This document shows positions 26,065-36,809 of a stretch of 64,000 nt of DNA, in pieces. Made by a program: the position numbers and the translations under genes. Source of the DNA: Oscillospiraceae bacterium (GTDB taxonomy: Bacteria; Bacillota; Clostridia; Oscillospirales; Ruminococcaceae); assembly GCA_029007985.1 (NCBI GenBank), contig JAQXIW010000031.1, forward strand, positions 1-64,000, in the 5' to 3' direction. Positions within the stretch are counted from its first letter, which is position 1, and each line of letters begins with the position of its first letter. The notes under the pieces were generated by a model, which did no database searches, had not been told where the DNA came from, and saw only the letters and a list, made by a program, of their open reading frames with translations.

Positions 26065-26797
26065 TCGTGTTTTCCTCCTTTACCGGAAACATCATTGCCG
26101 AGGCGGCAGATATGCCGACCGTCAAAATTATGGTACGCGTGCCGGACGAAATAAACGAAAATACCGGCAAAACAGAAAAAGCATAGCTCAATATAAAGGA
26201 TGCGCAGATAAGATATAAAACTATCCTGTTCTCTTTTGCGGTCGGAATAATAATGGCCATAAACATACCGAACAGCGACATTGAAAACGCGCTGACAAGG
26301 CCCGGAGAAAGCGCCGAGCCGGTGACAATACCCAATGCTGTTGCAACAGCCCATAAAGGGATGGATGTTGAAAAAGCCCCGTAGGAATAGTACGGATTAA
26401 GCTTGCCCGGTCGGTTTATAGCAATACCGAATAATTCATCAGTGAGATAAAACCCGACAAAAAGTCTGTGAAAAACAGATTCTTTCTCACTAAATTTCTG
26501 GCTGAGCGCACAGGACATAAGCAAATATCTGGCATTTGCTATAAAAATCATTACCGCCATCTGTAAATATGTGGCGCCGTCCCTTATCATGCTGAAACCG
26601 GCGTATTCACCGGCAGACGCGGCAACAAGGGCGGAGGCGGCAAAGCCTTGAAACGGGGTCAGCCCCGCGTTGTTAGCGGCTATTCCGAGAGAGAACGCAA
26701 CGGCAAAATACGCCATACCTATCGGCAAGCCGTCGCGCACTCCGTCAAAGAAAGCTTGTTTGTTTTCAAATACTGTCATATAAATTCTCCTCTGCAA
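26057..26797 (-). CDS. azlC: AzlC family branched-chain amino acid export permease
   Basis: FFDGVRDGLPIGMAYFAVAFSLGIAANNAGLTPFQGFAASALVAASAGEYAG. Confidence 0.92.
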   Translation of the reverse strand: MQRRIYMTVFENKQAFFDGVRDGLPIGMAYFAVAFSLGIAANNAGLTPFQGFAASALVAASAGEYAGFSMIRDGATYLQMAVMIFIANARYLLMSCALSQKFSEKESVFHRLFVGFYLTDELFGIAINRPGKLNPYYSYGAFSTSIPLWAVATALGIVTGSALSPGLVSAFSMSLFGMFMAIIIPTAKENRIVLYLICASFILSYAFSVLPVFSFISSGTRTIILTVGISAASAMMFPVKEENTNE

Positions 26798-27100
26798 ATA
26801 TTACTTATTATATAAGTAAAAAAGATGAATTTCAATACTTATTATAAATCAATTTGAAAAGTAATAAAAGTATGACAAAAAAGTAATAAAAATCCAGAAT
26901 TAAGCCCGCATAAAAACTGTTTTTTTGATTATTATTGAAATATTTATGCATCTATGTTATAATGATTACAACTTAGAAAACAAAAAGTGTAAGAAAAAGA
27001 CAAAATTTCGGCTCTCGTCTTGAATATGTGTCGGGAAAACCGAAAATATTGTCATTATTCTGTTTGCTTTTTGAAAATTTTAACGAAAGAGGTAAAAATT

Positions 27101-27757
27101 ATGACAAAGAAATGGGTTTGCACAGTATGCGGATACGTACACGAAGGCGACACTCCTCCGGCAATTTGCCCGCTCTGCAAACAGCCGGCAGAAAAATTCA
27201 AACTCGTTGAGGAAGAAAAGAAAAATCCTTACGCAGGCACTCAGACAGAGAAGAACCTGTGGGAAGCCTTTGCAGGTGAATCACAGGCGAGAAACAAATA
27301 CACATACTTTGCGTCGGTAGCCAAAAAGGAAGGCTACGAGCAGATGTCGGCTCTTTTCCTTAAAACAGCGGACAATGAAAAAGAACACGCAAAAATGTGG
27401 TTTAAGGAGCTGAAAGAGCTGGGTGACACACCGGCAAACCTTGCCGCCGCCGCAGACGGTGAAAACTATGAGTGGACGGATATGTACGACGGCTTTGCAA
27501 AGACGGCGGAAGCAGAGGGCTTCCCTGAGCTTGCCGCTAAATTCAGAGCTGTGGCCGCCATTGAAAAGCACCACGAGGAAAGATACCGCGCGCTTTTGAA
27601 GAACATCGAAACGGCACAGGTATTTGAAAAGAGCGAAGTAAAAATCTGGGAATGCCGCAACTGCGGACATATCGTAGTAGGCACAAAGGCCCCTGAAGTC
27701 TGCCCTGTATGCGATCACCCGAAGGCTTACTTTGAAGTAAACGCAGAAAATTATTGA
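27101..27757 (+). CDS. Rubrerythrin with N- and C-terminal rubredoxin-like domains
   Basis: Start [26 protein letters not shown]; ferritin-like [23 protein letters not shown]-terminal [29 protein letters not shown]. Confidence 0.93.
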   Translation: MTKKWVCTVCGYVHEGDTPPAICPLCKQPAEKFKLVEEEKKNPYAGTQTEKNLWEAFAGESQARNKYTYFASVAKKEGYEQMSALFLKTADNEKEHAKMWFKELKELGDTPANLAAAADGENYEWTDMYDGFAKTAEAEGFPELAAKFRAVAAIEKHHEERYRALLKNIETAQVFEKSEVKIWECRNCGHIVVGTKAPEVCPVCDHPKAYFEVNAENY

Positions 27758-27788
27758 TTTGGTAAACCGATAAAATATTGCACAACAG

Positions 27789-27816
27789 ACGGCGCAGGTA
27801 ACTGCGCCGTATTTTT
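27789..27816 (+). terminator. Rho-independent terminator
   Basis: ACGGCGCAG-GTAA-CTGCGCCGT-ATTTTT. Confidence 0.8.
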
Positions 27817-28231
27817 ATCGGAAATCGGGAGAAATATTTGACTGTGAGATGAAAGCGAAAGCCACTCTGGCGAGGGAGACGGGGCGAAGCAAGACGAGCC
27901 GGAGAGATAGAATTAAAACAATACTGTAAACCGAACAAAATTATTCAGTGCAACAGTATATTTTACAAATACTGCTCCTCAGTCGCCTGCGGTGACAGGT
28001 CTTGCCTGTCGGTTCGGTCGCCGCTTTTACTACGCAAAGGTGTAGGACGGACACTGTCACCCAAGTACAATTTGATACATTAACAATTTTCTGTCTATAA
28101 GTCCCGATGCAATCCGTACGCAAAATAACACGAATATTTCACCGCTTTGATATTTACATTGTAATACATATAATGTATATTTAGTGGTAGACAGTAAAAA
28201 TGCTAATGCATTTTATAAGGTAGGAGTTATT

Positions 28232-29956
28232 ATGAACAAAAAAATCAGAAAACCGATAAACTCTAAAATCAAGAGTTTGATTTTTACTTTCATTGTCGGT
28301 TTTATCTATTTCTATTTTGCCTTGCCGGCAATAAACTTACAGGATGAATCTTTTTACGGATTCTTTTTCATTATGGCGTTTGTGTATTGCCTGAGTTATT
28401 TTGTATTTGAAGGCTTTACAAGACTTGTTGGCAGAAATGTCCCGGGTGCCGCCGAAGAAAATAAAAGCATTATGTCGGAAACACTGAAAACCGTAAAAAT
28501 ACCGGCGTTTCTCTGTGTCGCATTGGTTATTATCAATCTTGGCGGCGCGCTTTTGTCGTCGGTAGTCTTTCGCTCACGGGCTTATACAAAACTTTTGCCG
28601 ATAGAAGAAGGCGATTTTACCGAGGATGTAGCGGAAATTTCCTTTGATTCGATTCCAATGCTGGATAAGGCATCAGCCACGAGACTTGCCACAAGAAAGC
28701 TGGGCGAATTGTCTGATTTAGTCTCACAGTTTGAGGTGGTGGAAGATTCCGCTCAGATTAACTACAAAGGCAAGCCGGTGCGCCCGTATATGCTCAGATA
28801 CGGCGACACTATCAAATGGCTTAACAACTCTAAACAGGGTATTCCGGGCTACATTCTGACGAATATGATAACACAGGAATGTACCCTTGTCCGACTTGAC
28901 GAAGGTATCAAGTATTCGCCTTACGACTATTTCGGCAGAAACCTAACGAGACATCTCAGATTCAATTATCCGACCTTTATTTTTGACGAAGAGATATTTG
29001 AAATAGACGAGGACGGCACGCCGTATTGGATTTGTCCTCGAATTGTCAAGACCATCGGTCTTTTCGGCGGTATTGATACAAAGGGCGCAGTACTTGTGAA
29101 CGCAGTTACAGGCGAATGTGAATACTATGAAGAAGTGCCGCAATGGGTTGACCATGTGTATTCCGCGTCACTTATTATGCAGCAGTATAACTACCACGGC
29201 AAGTACACCAACGGTTTCCTTAACTCCATTTTCGGCCAAAGAGGCGTAACCGTCACAACAGCCGGCTATAACTACATTGCGATAGACGACGATGTTTATG
29301 TATACACAGGCGTCACATCTGTGGGCTCCGACGAATCCAACATCGGTTTCATTCTGTCAAACCAGAGAACAAAAGAAACTAAATTTTACTCGATAGCCGG
29401 TGCGGAAGAATTTTCTGCCTGCTCATCGGCGGAAGGCGTGACACAGGACTTGGGCTATACAGCCACATTCCCGATTCTTTTGAATATCAACAGTCAGCCG
29501 ACATACTTTATGTCGCTCAAAGACAATTCCAACTTGGTGAAAATGTATGCTATGGTAAACGTTCAGCAATACCAGCTGGTCGCAACCGGCGTTACGGTGG
29601 CTGAATGTCAAAACAACTATGAGAGACTTCTCTTGCAGAGCAATATTATATCCGAGGAAGAAATCGAGACGACCGGACTGACCGGCATAATCACAGATAT
29701 CAGAAGCGCGGTTATAAACGGCAACACATTCTATTACTTCCGGCTTGACAACGCCGGCAAATACTATATGATATCGGCGCAAAACAGCAACTATGCGGTG
29801 CTTTGCAGCGTAGGGGATAAGGTAAACATCAACTATGACGAATCCTCAAAAGACTCTGTAATTGTCACGGCTATGTCTGTGGAAATCCTGGAAAAAGCCG
29901 GCACGGTAACGGAAAATCCGTCGACGGAAATACCGCTAACAACCCCGACAGAATAA
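28232..29956 (+). CDS. Hypothetical membrane protein with large soluble domain
   Basis: Start MNKKIRKPINSKIK; three N-terminal TM stretches, then ~450 aa soluble; RBS AGGAG. Confidence 0.65.
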   Translation: MNKKIRKPINSKIKSLIFTFIVGFIYFYFALPAINLQDESFYGFFFIMAFVYCLSYFVFEGFTRLVGRNVPGAAEENKSIMSETLKTVKIPAFLCVALVIINLGGALLSSVVFRSRAYTKLLPIEEGDFTEDVAEISFDSIPMLDKASATRLATRKLGELSDLVSQFEVVEDSAQINYKGKPVRPYMLRYGDTIKWLNNSKQGIPGYILTNMITQECTLVRLDEGIKYSPYDYFGRNLTRHLRFNYPTFIFDEEIFEIDEDGTPYWICPRIVKTIGLFGGIDTKGAVLVNAVTGECEYYEEVPQWVDHVYSASLIMQQYNYHGKYTNGFLNSIFGQRGVTVTTAGYNYIAIDDDVYVYTGVTSVGSDESNIGFILSNQRTKETKFYSIAGAEEFSACSSAEGVTQDLGYTATFPILLNINSQPTYFMSLKDNSNLVKMYAMVNVQQYQLVATGVTVAECQNNYERLLLQSNIISEEEIETTGLTGIITDIRSAVINGNTFYYFRLDNAGKYYMISAQNSNYAVLCSVGDKVNINYDESSKDSVIVTAMSVEILEKAGTVTENPSTEIPLTTPTE

Positions 29957-29969
29957 CATAATAAAAATT

Positions 29970-29994
29970 CGCTCACAGACAGTCTCTGTGAGCG
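29970..29994 (+). terminator. Terminator
   Basis: CGCTCACAGA-CAGTC-TCTGTGAGCG then ATATTTTTT. Confidence 0.75.
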
Positions 29995-30052
29995 ATATTT
30001 TTTGCCTTTTATTATGTTTGTATATGGGCGCCCCAATTACTCTTGACCGATA

Positions 30053-30283
30053 TTAACCCTGCCGCAAAATCCAATTTGCAGCCTCTTGCCGAGGGTCGTC
30101 ACACTCTACATCCGGGCTTATTGGGTCTCCACAAAAGACTTCGCCGGTTCGAGCCACGGTTTTACCGATTGTCACAAGCAGTCGTGCGCCGTCGTAAAGT
30201 TTCAAAATGTAATAGCCTGTGCCTGCCGACAAAACAATGAATACGGCAAGAAAACCGACAATAACCTTTTTTAATTTTTTCAA
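30053..30283 (-). CDS. Small secreted/membrane-anchored hypothetical protein
   Basis: 76 aa, MKKLKKVIVGFLAVFIVLSAGTGYYIL. Confidence 0.45.
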   Translation of the reverse strand: MKKLKKVIVGFLAVFIVLSAGTGYYILKLYDGARLLVTIGKTVARTGEVFCGDPISPDVECDDPRQEAANWILRQG

Positions 30284-30485
30284 TTTTAACCACTCCCGAT
30301 ACTGTTATAAATAAATTATAACACGAAAAGAGGCGGCACGATATTAAAATACAGTTAACGCAGTATAAATATCAATTAAATCCGACCACGAAAAAAGGAC
30401 CGCTTTTGCGGCCCTTTCCGGGTGGTTATTAAATTTACTGAGTTTTAGCGACAGTAAACAATTTATTCGTGTGAATCCTTGTAGA

Positions 30486-31841
30486 TTAAGCGAGTTCGTA
30501 GTTAGCTGTAACATGAACTTTGCCGGACTTAAGCATAGCACCTGAGTAGAACCATGCGAAGATGAACATACATGCGTTAGCGATGAGAACCCATGTAGGC
30601 TGACCTTTACAGTTCATGTAAGCCTGCATAGCAAGAACTGCGAGTGTGCAGCAAAGTGAACCCTTGAGAACGGCGTCAGATACGTGGAACGGTGACTTAG
30701 CCCATGCTTCAGGGAAGAGCTTAGGAAGTTTCATTGCGCCTAAAACAAGGATGAAGGAGTTAACGTTACCGATGAAGAGAACGAGCTTACCGAGCATTGA
30801 GATGTTCATGCCGGAAACAAGAGCTACAATGTTAACTGCAGCGAATGTAAGAATCCAAGCATAAGGAACCTTGTTCTTGTTGAGCTTTGTGAAGACAACA
30901 GGGAACCAACCGTCAGCAGCAGCAGCGAACAACGGCTTAATAGCAGAACCGATTGAAGAGTTCAATGTTGTACCGAGAGCGAAGCAAGCGCCGCAGATGA
31001 TGAAGAAGTAGTAGCACGGAGCTGGCATGATTTCCAAAGCGATAACTGAAAGGTTGCCGGCTTCCATAACCTGAGGAGCAGGAAGGATACCGCCGATACA
31101 TGTAGCCATGAAAGCGTAGAGAACAGCAACAGCTACTGTAGATACGATAACAACAATAGGAATATCTTTTGTCGGGTTTACACATTCAGACGAGAACGAA
31201 ACAACAACTGTAGCGCCGCCTGTAGCGAATGTGAGGTAAGAAGCAGCTTCGAGAAGACCGGAGATGCCGTTTGAGAACAGCGGGGCGTCAAAGAGCTCGT
31301 TGCCGAAGTAACCTGCCCAGTGAACCTTTGGAAGACCGAAAGCTGTGAACATGATAAGAGCGATAACAAGCAGATAGAACATGAACTGCTGTGCTTTAGC
31401 CATCTTATCTGTACCCATGAGGTTGAGGATAACAAAAGCAATGTAGAAGAGAATGCCGAAAATAAGCTGATTATCTCTGACTACAGGAACGAGAGAGCCC
31501 AGGTATGAAGCAAGACCTGTTGCGAACATAGCCTGTGACATTGATGAGAATATCTGAACTACCGAGTAGTAACCAGCAAATCTTTCACCAACGAAGATAG
31601 CAGCCTGAGAGTAGATACCGCCGAGAAGACGGATTGTTGAGCCGAGATAGATTGTCGGAAGTGCGCCGAAGCAAGTGAGAATAGCCGCTATAACGAAAGC
31701 GATATTAACAGAACGACCTGTCATACCGAGAGCGACGATAGACATAACCATAACGCCCGAACCGATGATCTGACCTACAGCGATGGACATAAGATCGCCA
31801 CGTTTAAGAGTACGTCTTAAATCTTGAACTGTGTTTGCCAT
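30486..31841 (-). CDS. APC family amino acid permease
   Basis: Start MANTVQDLRRTLKRGDLMSIAVGQIIGSGVMVM; GGAG RBS. Confidence 0.9.
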   Translation of the reverse strand: MANTVQDLRRTLKRGDLMSIAVGQIIGSGVMVMSIVALGMTGRSVNIAFVIAAILTCFGALPTIYLGSTIRLLGGIYSQAAIFVGERFAGYYSVVQIFSSMSQAMFATGLASYLGSLVPVVRDNQLIFGILFYIAFVILNLMGTDKMAKAQQFMFYLLVIALIMFTAFGLPKVHWAGYFGNELFDAPLFSNGISGLLEAASYLTFATGGATVVVSFSSECVNPTKDIPIVVIVSTVAVAVLYAFMATCIGGILPAPQVMEAGNLSVIALEIMPAPCYYFFIICGACFALGTTLNSSIGSAIKPLFAAAADGWFPVVFTKLNKNKVPYAWILTFAAVNIVALVSGMNISMLGKLVLFIGNVNSFILVLGAMKLPKLFPEAWAKSPFHVSDAVLKGSLCCTLAVLAMQAYMNCKGQPTWVLIANACMFIFAWFYSGAMLKSGKVHVTANYELA

Positions 31842-32241
31842 AAAATTTCTCCTTATAATAACTTGAACGAGGCACCACCGTACCTCTTTATGTAAATGAT
31901 TATACGCCGTTAATATATTATTCACAATTTATAGTTTGGTATAAAGTGTAAAGTTATATACATTTCTATAAATCTGTAAATATAAAAGATTTCGATATAA
32001 TGTTGTATATATTGACAAAAAACTCAATTTCTTAATTTTTGAGTCTTGTTTCAGCGGTTTTTTAATAATGATTTCAAATCAGACGGCATATTGCGACTGA
32101 ATTGTCACAAATCGGGCAGCGCTAATATTATATGTCAAACATCATGACAGATTTTTGTCAGAATTGACAAATTTACAAAAATGTCTACTTTTTGATGCGT
32201 TAATATATTATAATAGTATTGTACGGTAGGGGGTGTTTTTT

Positions 32242-32796
32242 GTGAAAAAGCAGTGCAGAAGCGACATTGCCTTTTACGAAGCTGTGATGGATATGCTGGC
32301 GGAAAAAGATTTATCCGAAATCAGGGTGGAGGATATATGCGAAAAGGCCGGTTACAGCAGGGCGGCATTCTACAAAAAATATAAAGATAAATATGATTTT
32401 TGCTATCAGATTATCGAGAGAGAGGCTCAAAAGTATTCCGAAGTAATAAAGTATATATTATATGTATATACAGATGACAGGGACGCAGAGATTTTGAAAA
32501 AAGCCGTTAAAGAATATGCACAATATGTGCGCGATAACAAATGCTTATACAGGTACATATATTTGAACAAGTTCGGAACGCCGTCGGACAATGTTTTTTC
32601 CGTAAACTGCAAAGAAAAAATATTGGAGATGTTCGAGTCAAAACCGGGTGACGAAAGGTTCAAGCCTTATCGGGAGAGCTTTTGGCTTTACAGACGGGGG
32701 TATCTGTATGTCGCCATAAAAAAATGGACAATGTCAAACTTTCGGATTACCGAGGGCGAATTGCGGGATTGTCTGGTCGACTTGATGTCGGAATAG
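32242..32796 (+). CDS. TetR family transcriptional regulator
   Basis: GTG start after GTAGGGGG; VEDICEKAGYSRAAFYKKYKDKYDF HTH. Confidence 0.87.
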   Translation: MKKQCRSDIAFYEAVMDMLAEKDLSEIRVEDICEKAGYSRAAFYKKYKDKYDFCYQIIEREAQKYSEVIKYILYVYTDDRDAEILKKAVKEYAQYVRDNKCLYRYIYLNKFGTPSDNVFSVNCKEKILEMFESKPGDERFKPYRESFWLYRRGYLYVAIKKWTMSNFRITEGELRDCLVDLMSE

Positions 32797-33022
32797 CAAA
32801 AATGCCGCCGGGGCGACTTGTGTATGAGCCGAAAGAAAAAGAAATTCAAAGCAGTATTTTGGTTGGGCTTCTACAGCGTTACTGGGTTATTTTTATGTGT
32901 ATGTTGCACATATTTATACAAAATTATTTATATTGACTTTATTGTAAAAAAAGTGTATCATATTTTTGATAAAATGTTATTGATAAAATAACTATTTTTA
33001 TAAAAGACGGGAAATTAAAAAA

Positions 33023-33619
33023 ATGATTAAAAAAACATCCGAAAAACCGACACGCTCAATGTTGGCTTTTCGCAAGACATTGGTGGAAATTTGTCGAAAT
33101 AAAACCGTAGACGAAATTGCGCTGAAAGATTTGTGCAAAGCCGCCGGTTTTACGGCTATGGCCTTTTACTATTGCTATGACGACAAACACGATTTGGCAA
33201 AGGACATAATCGACAGTGAAATAATAAACTTAAAAAATATCGGCGTCGAGTCGGTTTCCGTTTCGGATTCGGATAACCCGGAAAAGAGCTATCTATCTTC
33301 ACTCGCGTCCTTTTATGAATACATAAAAGAGAACGCCGACCTTTACAGATGCATTATAAAAAATAAACTTATGCCCAACACTCTCGGATATGTTATCGAC
33401 GAGCTTGTATCTTATTTCAAAGAGAATATGCACTTCACAAAAGACATCGGCGAGGAAAATCCGGGTTACAGCGATTTGATGGTGAAAATCAGATACACCG
33501 AAATGTTTACCATCATCGGCTATTGGCTCGACAGAGATTGCGACATATCCGCCGCAAAGCTGGCCGAGCTCACAAACGATTTATTGAGACTGCAAGTAAA
33601 TCTTATTTCATTGAATTAA
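33023..33619 (+). CDS. TetR family transcriptional regulator
   Basis: LKDLCKAAGFTAMAFYYCYDDKHDLAKDII HTH; promoter TTGACT-N17-TATCAT upstream. Confidence 0.86.
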   Translation: MIKKTSEKPTRSMLAFRKTLVEICRNKTVDEIALKDLCKAAGFTAMAFYYCYDDKHDLAKDIIDSEIINLKNIGVESVSVSDSDNPEKSYLSSLASFYEYIKENADLYRCIIKNKLMPNTLGYVIDELVSYFKENMHFTKDIGEENPGYSDLMVKIRYTEMFTIIGYWLDRDCDISAAKLAELTNDLLRLQVNLISLN

Positions 33620-33920
33620 AGACGGCACCTTCGGGTGCTGTTTTGATTGTGGGGCAAATTACCCGATAAAATATACAACTTGTGATTATTGCTAATAATA
33701 TTACCAATAGTATTAACATTATGACTTTTATTGTTAGAAAGGCTTTTTGTTGTACACAAACCTGTTTATCAAAAAATGCTTTGACGGTTTCTATTCACGG
33801 AGATTTGTCCTAAAAATATCAAAAAAACACCGATTTTGCCGCAAAATTATTATTTGAAAAAAATAATAATTAGTGTTATAATGTTTTAGTTATAAAAAAA
33901 TGAAAAGGCAATATAGATAC

Positions 33921-35069
33921 ATGAAAAATATTTCAACGGTACGGGAACTCATTGATTACGGCAAAAAGAACGGAAATAAACTTTCTTCAACGGAAATCAA
34001 TGAATTTCTTGACAATACGGATTTTGCGGATGACGAAATCGAAAAACTCTACGACAGTCTGAAAAACGCTCGCATTGATGTGGACAATTCGGAAGAAGAG
34101 ATCATCACACAGAACAATATAGAAAAATTTGAAAAAACTCTTGCCAGCGAAGGAGTCAGCGTTGACGACCCGGTAAAAGTCTACCTCAAAGAAATAGGAA
34201 ATATTCCTTTGCTCACATCACAGGACGAGGTCGATATTTCAAAAGAGGTAGAGCGGGGCAGATACGCTGAGGAAATGCTGCGGTCTGACGGCGACAGTCT
34301 GCCGGAGGATGTAAAAGCCGAATACAAAAAGATGGTCAGAAAAGGCGAGACGGCGAGAAAACGCCTGACCGAGAGCAACCTGCGTCTGGTTGTATCCGTC
34401 GCAAAAAGATATGTAAACAGAGGCATGGGCTTTTTGGATTTGATTCAAGAGGGAAACATCGGTCTTTTGAAAGCTGTTGAGAAATTCGACTATTCAAAAG
34501 GCTATAAATTCTCCACATACGCAACCTGGTGGATAAGACAGGCTATCACGAGGGCCCTTGCCGACCAATCGAGAACAATCAGAATCCCTGTTCACATGGT
34601 TGAGACCATCAACAGAATCAAAAAGATACAGGGCCAGCTCATAGCTCAAAACGACACGGAGCCGACGCCGGAAGAAATAGCCGAGGCCGCCGGGCTCTCG
34701 GTTGAAAAGGTCAATGAAATTCTCAAAGTAGGCCTTGACCCGCTCAGCCTTGACGCCACCGTGGGCGACGAAGACGATACCACTCTCGGCGATTTCGTAT
34801 CGGATTCCTCTGTTGAAACGCCGGATGGCACGGTGGAAATATCCCAGCTCAGAAGCGCAATTGACGAAGTGCTCAGTGCTCTGAACGAGAGAGAGGCTTT
34901 CGTTCTCAAACTGAGATTCGGTCTTGACGACGGCGAGGCAAAAACCCTCGAAGAAGTCGGCCAGGTGCTCGGCGTAACAAGAGAGAGAGTCAGACAGATT
35001 GAAGCAAAGGCATTGAGAAAAATCAGACATCCGCAGAGAAGCAAAATTTTAGTCGATTTCTACGAATAA
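33921..35069 (+). CDS. RNA polymerase primary-type sigma-70 factor (RpoD/SigA family)
   Basis: Regions 1.2-4.2: [86 protein letters not shown]. An in-frame ATG also at 33900. Confidence 0.93.
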   Translation: MKNISTVRELIDYGKKNGNKLSSTEINEFLDNTDFADDEIEKLYDSLKNARIDVDNSEEEIITQNNIEKFEKTLASEGVSVDDPVKVYLKEIGNIPLLTSQDEVDISKEVERGRYAEEMLRSDGDSLPEDVKAEYKKMVRKGETARKRLTESNLRLVVSVAKRYVNRGMGFLDLIQEGNIGLLKAVEKFDYSKGYKFSTYATWWIRQAITRALADQSRTIRIPVHMVETINRIKKIQGQLIAQNDTEPTPEEIAEAAGLSVEKVNEILKVGLDPLSLDATVGDEDDTTLGDFVSDSSVETPDGTVEISQLRSAIDEVLSALNEREAFVLKLRFGLDDGEAKTLEEVGQVLGVTRERVRQIEAKALRKIRHPQRSKILVDFYE

Positions 35070-35080
35070 TTGAATATGCA

Positions 35081-35106
35081 AAAACACCTGCCCCCGCAGG
35101 TGTTTT
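35081..35106 (+). terminator. Terminator after the sigma factor gene
   Basis: Perfect 11-bp stem AAAACACCTGC-CCCC-GCAGGTGTTTT. Confidence 0.85.
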
Positions 35107-35218
35107 TGTTTGCTGTTTTCATCGCATATATATTTCCATATATAATATGTAATTATATTGTCATTGTTATTAGAATAAATCACAGGATGTATATACAGCC
35201 GAGAGCCGTTCACAAAAA

Positions 35219-35242
35219 AATCCTGTGCTTTTGCACAGGATT
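35219..35242 (-). terminator. Terminator of the ABC permease gene
   Basis: AATCCTGTGC-TTTT-GCACAGGATT. Confidence 0.75.
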
Positions 35243-35246
35243 ATTA

Positions 35247-35963
35247 TCAGTTTTTGAGTTTCTTTTCGATTACGCCGACCAGCTTTGTCAATATGACAAC
35301 CAATGCCAGATAGATTAGAGCGACGGCAAAAAGCGGCATAAAAGCGGACATCGTGCTGCCGCGGATAAGGTCACCGGCACGGGTTAAATCCGTAACCGCC
35401 ACATATCCGGCGACAGAGGTCTCTTTAAGAAGGGTTATAAATTCGTTGCACAAAGTCGGAATGATTGTGCGCACGGCCTGCGGCATTATGACCTTTACCA
35501 TTGTCTGCATATAGCTTAACCCCAAACTTCTGCCGGCTTCAAACTGCCCATTGTCGACGGAAAGAAAGCCCGAGCGGAATATTTCCGAAACATAGGCGCC
35601 GGAATTGATGCCGAATGTCAGGGTTGCCACCAGCTGACCGTTTTTTGATGACGCCATTATTACAAAGAACATTATCAAAAGCTGGACAATGACAGGGGTG
35701 CCCCTGATGACCGTGACATAGAATTTGCAAAGGGCGTTGCCGACTTTAAGCATAAAGCCCGGAAAACCGAATACCTTTTTTCCGTTCTGTTCGTAAGACA
35801 GACGGATGATTGCGGTCACGGCTCCCAACACGGTACCGATGATTACGGCGACAAGGGCAATCTGCAAAGTGACGCCCAGGCCTTTTACCAGCCATTTCCA
35901 CTTTGCACCCTTTATAAAGTTCAGATAAAAAGCCGCTTTGAATGAAGTGATGAATTTTTCCAT
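35247..35963 (-). CDS. Amino acid ABC transporter permease
   Basis: FYVTVIRGTPVIVQLLIMFF; YVSEIFRSGFLSVDNGQFEAGRSLGLSYMQTMVKVIMPQA. Confidence 0.93.
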   Translation of the reverse strand: MEKFITSFKAAFYLNFIKGAKWKWLVKGLGVTLQIALVAVIIGTVLGAVTAIIRLSYEQNGKKVFGFPGFMLKVGNALCKFYVTVIRGTPVIVQLLIMFFVIMASSKNGQLVATLTFGINSGAYVSEIFRSGFLSVDNGQFEAGRSLGLSYMQTMVKVIMPQAVRTIIPTLCNEFITLLKETSVAGYVAVTDLTRAGDLIRGSTMSAFMPLFAVALIYLALVVILTKLVGVIEKKLKN

Positions 35964-36026
35964 GATTTCTCCGATACAGCATAAAAGTGAGAGCATTTTG
36001 CTGCTCTCACACTATGACTTTTGTGA

Positions 36027-36809
36027 TTATTTTGCGCTGATGTACTTGTCGATGACCGCCTGAATAGAACCGTCAGACAAAAGGTCCGACAGAGCCGCAT
36101 TGACCTGTGATATCATTTCGTCGTTGCCCAGCTTTGTACATACGGCGTATTCTTCCGTTACATATTCAGTTTCAAGAATTTTAAGACCTTCGTTCTTCGC
36201 CACAAATTCCTGTGCAGGAGCGTTGTCGATGATGATACAGTCGATTTTGCCTGTTTTGAGAGCCTGTACAAGATCTGTTGCTTTTACATATTCCATAATT
36301 GAGCATGTTGTCAGCTCGTTGGCGATGTCGTCGCTGAAATAAATGTCGCCTGTTGTCGAAAGCTGTGTGCCCACAACATATGTTGCGCCCTCTGCGTAAA
36401 GGTCGTCGACGGATTCGATGTCGCTGTCTTCGGTTACGATGACAACCTGCTGTGCGGTTACATAGCAATCAGAGAAAAGAACGGATTCTTTTCTGTCCTC
36501 TGTGATTGAGAAGCCCGACATACCCAAATCGTATTTGCCCGTGGCGACAGCCGGAATGATTGAGTTGAAGTCCATATTTACGATTTCAAGCTCATAGCCC
36601 ATTTTATCTGCGATAAGACCGGCGACTTCAACATCGATACCGGAAAAGTTGCCGTCGTCGTCGACAAATTCGTAAGGCGGAAAGTCGGCAGAAGTGGCGA
36701 CTGTCAAAACTTTTTTGTCTGTGTTTGTATCTTCGGTTTTATCGCTTGAACAAGCAACAAGCGAGAACGCCAAAACGGCGATTAAAGCTATTGAAAGTAA
36801 TTTTTTCAT
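36027..36809 (-). CDS. Amino acid ABC transporter substrate-binding lipoprotein
   Basis: Lipobox MKKLLSIALIAVLAFSLVACSSDK; SBP_bac_3 ADFPPYEFVDDDGNFSGIDVEV. Confidence 0.94.
   Translation of the reverse strand: MKKLLSIALIAVLAFSLVACSSDKTEDTNTDKKVLTVATSADFPPYEFVDDDGNFSGIDVEVAGLIADKMGYELEIVNMDFNSIIPAVATGKYDLGMSGFSITEDRKESVLFSDCYVTAQQVVIVTEDSDIESVDDLYAEGATYVVGTQLSTTGDIYFSDDIANELTTCSIMEYVKATDLVQALKTGKIDCIIIDNAPAQEFVAKNEGLKILETEYVTEEYAVCTKLGNDEMISQVNAALSDLLSDGSIQAVIDKYISAK

Noticed and set aside
34494-35030. 178-aa and 132-aa minus ORFs opposite the sigma factor
   Set aside because: Antisense to conserved sigma regions 2-4.
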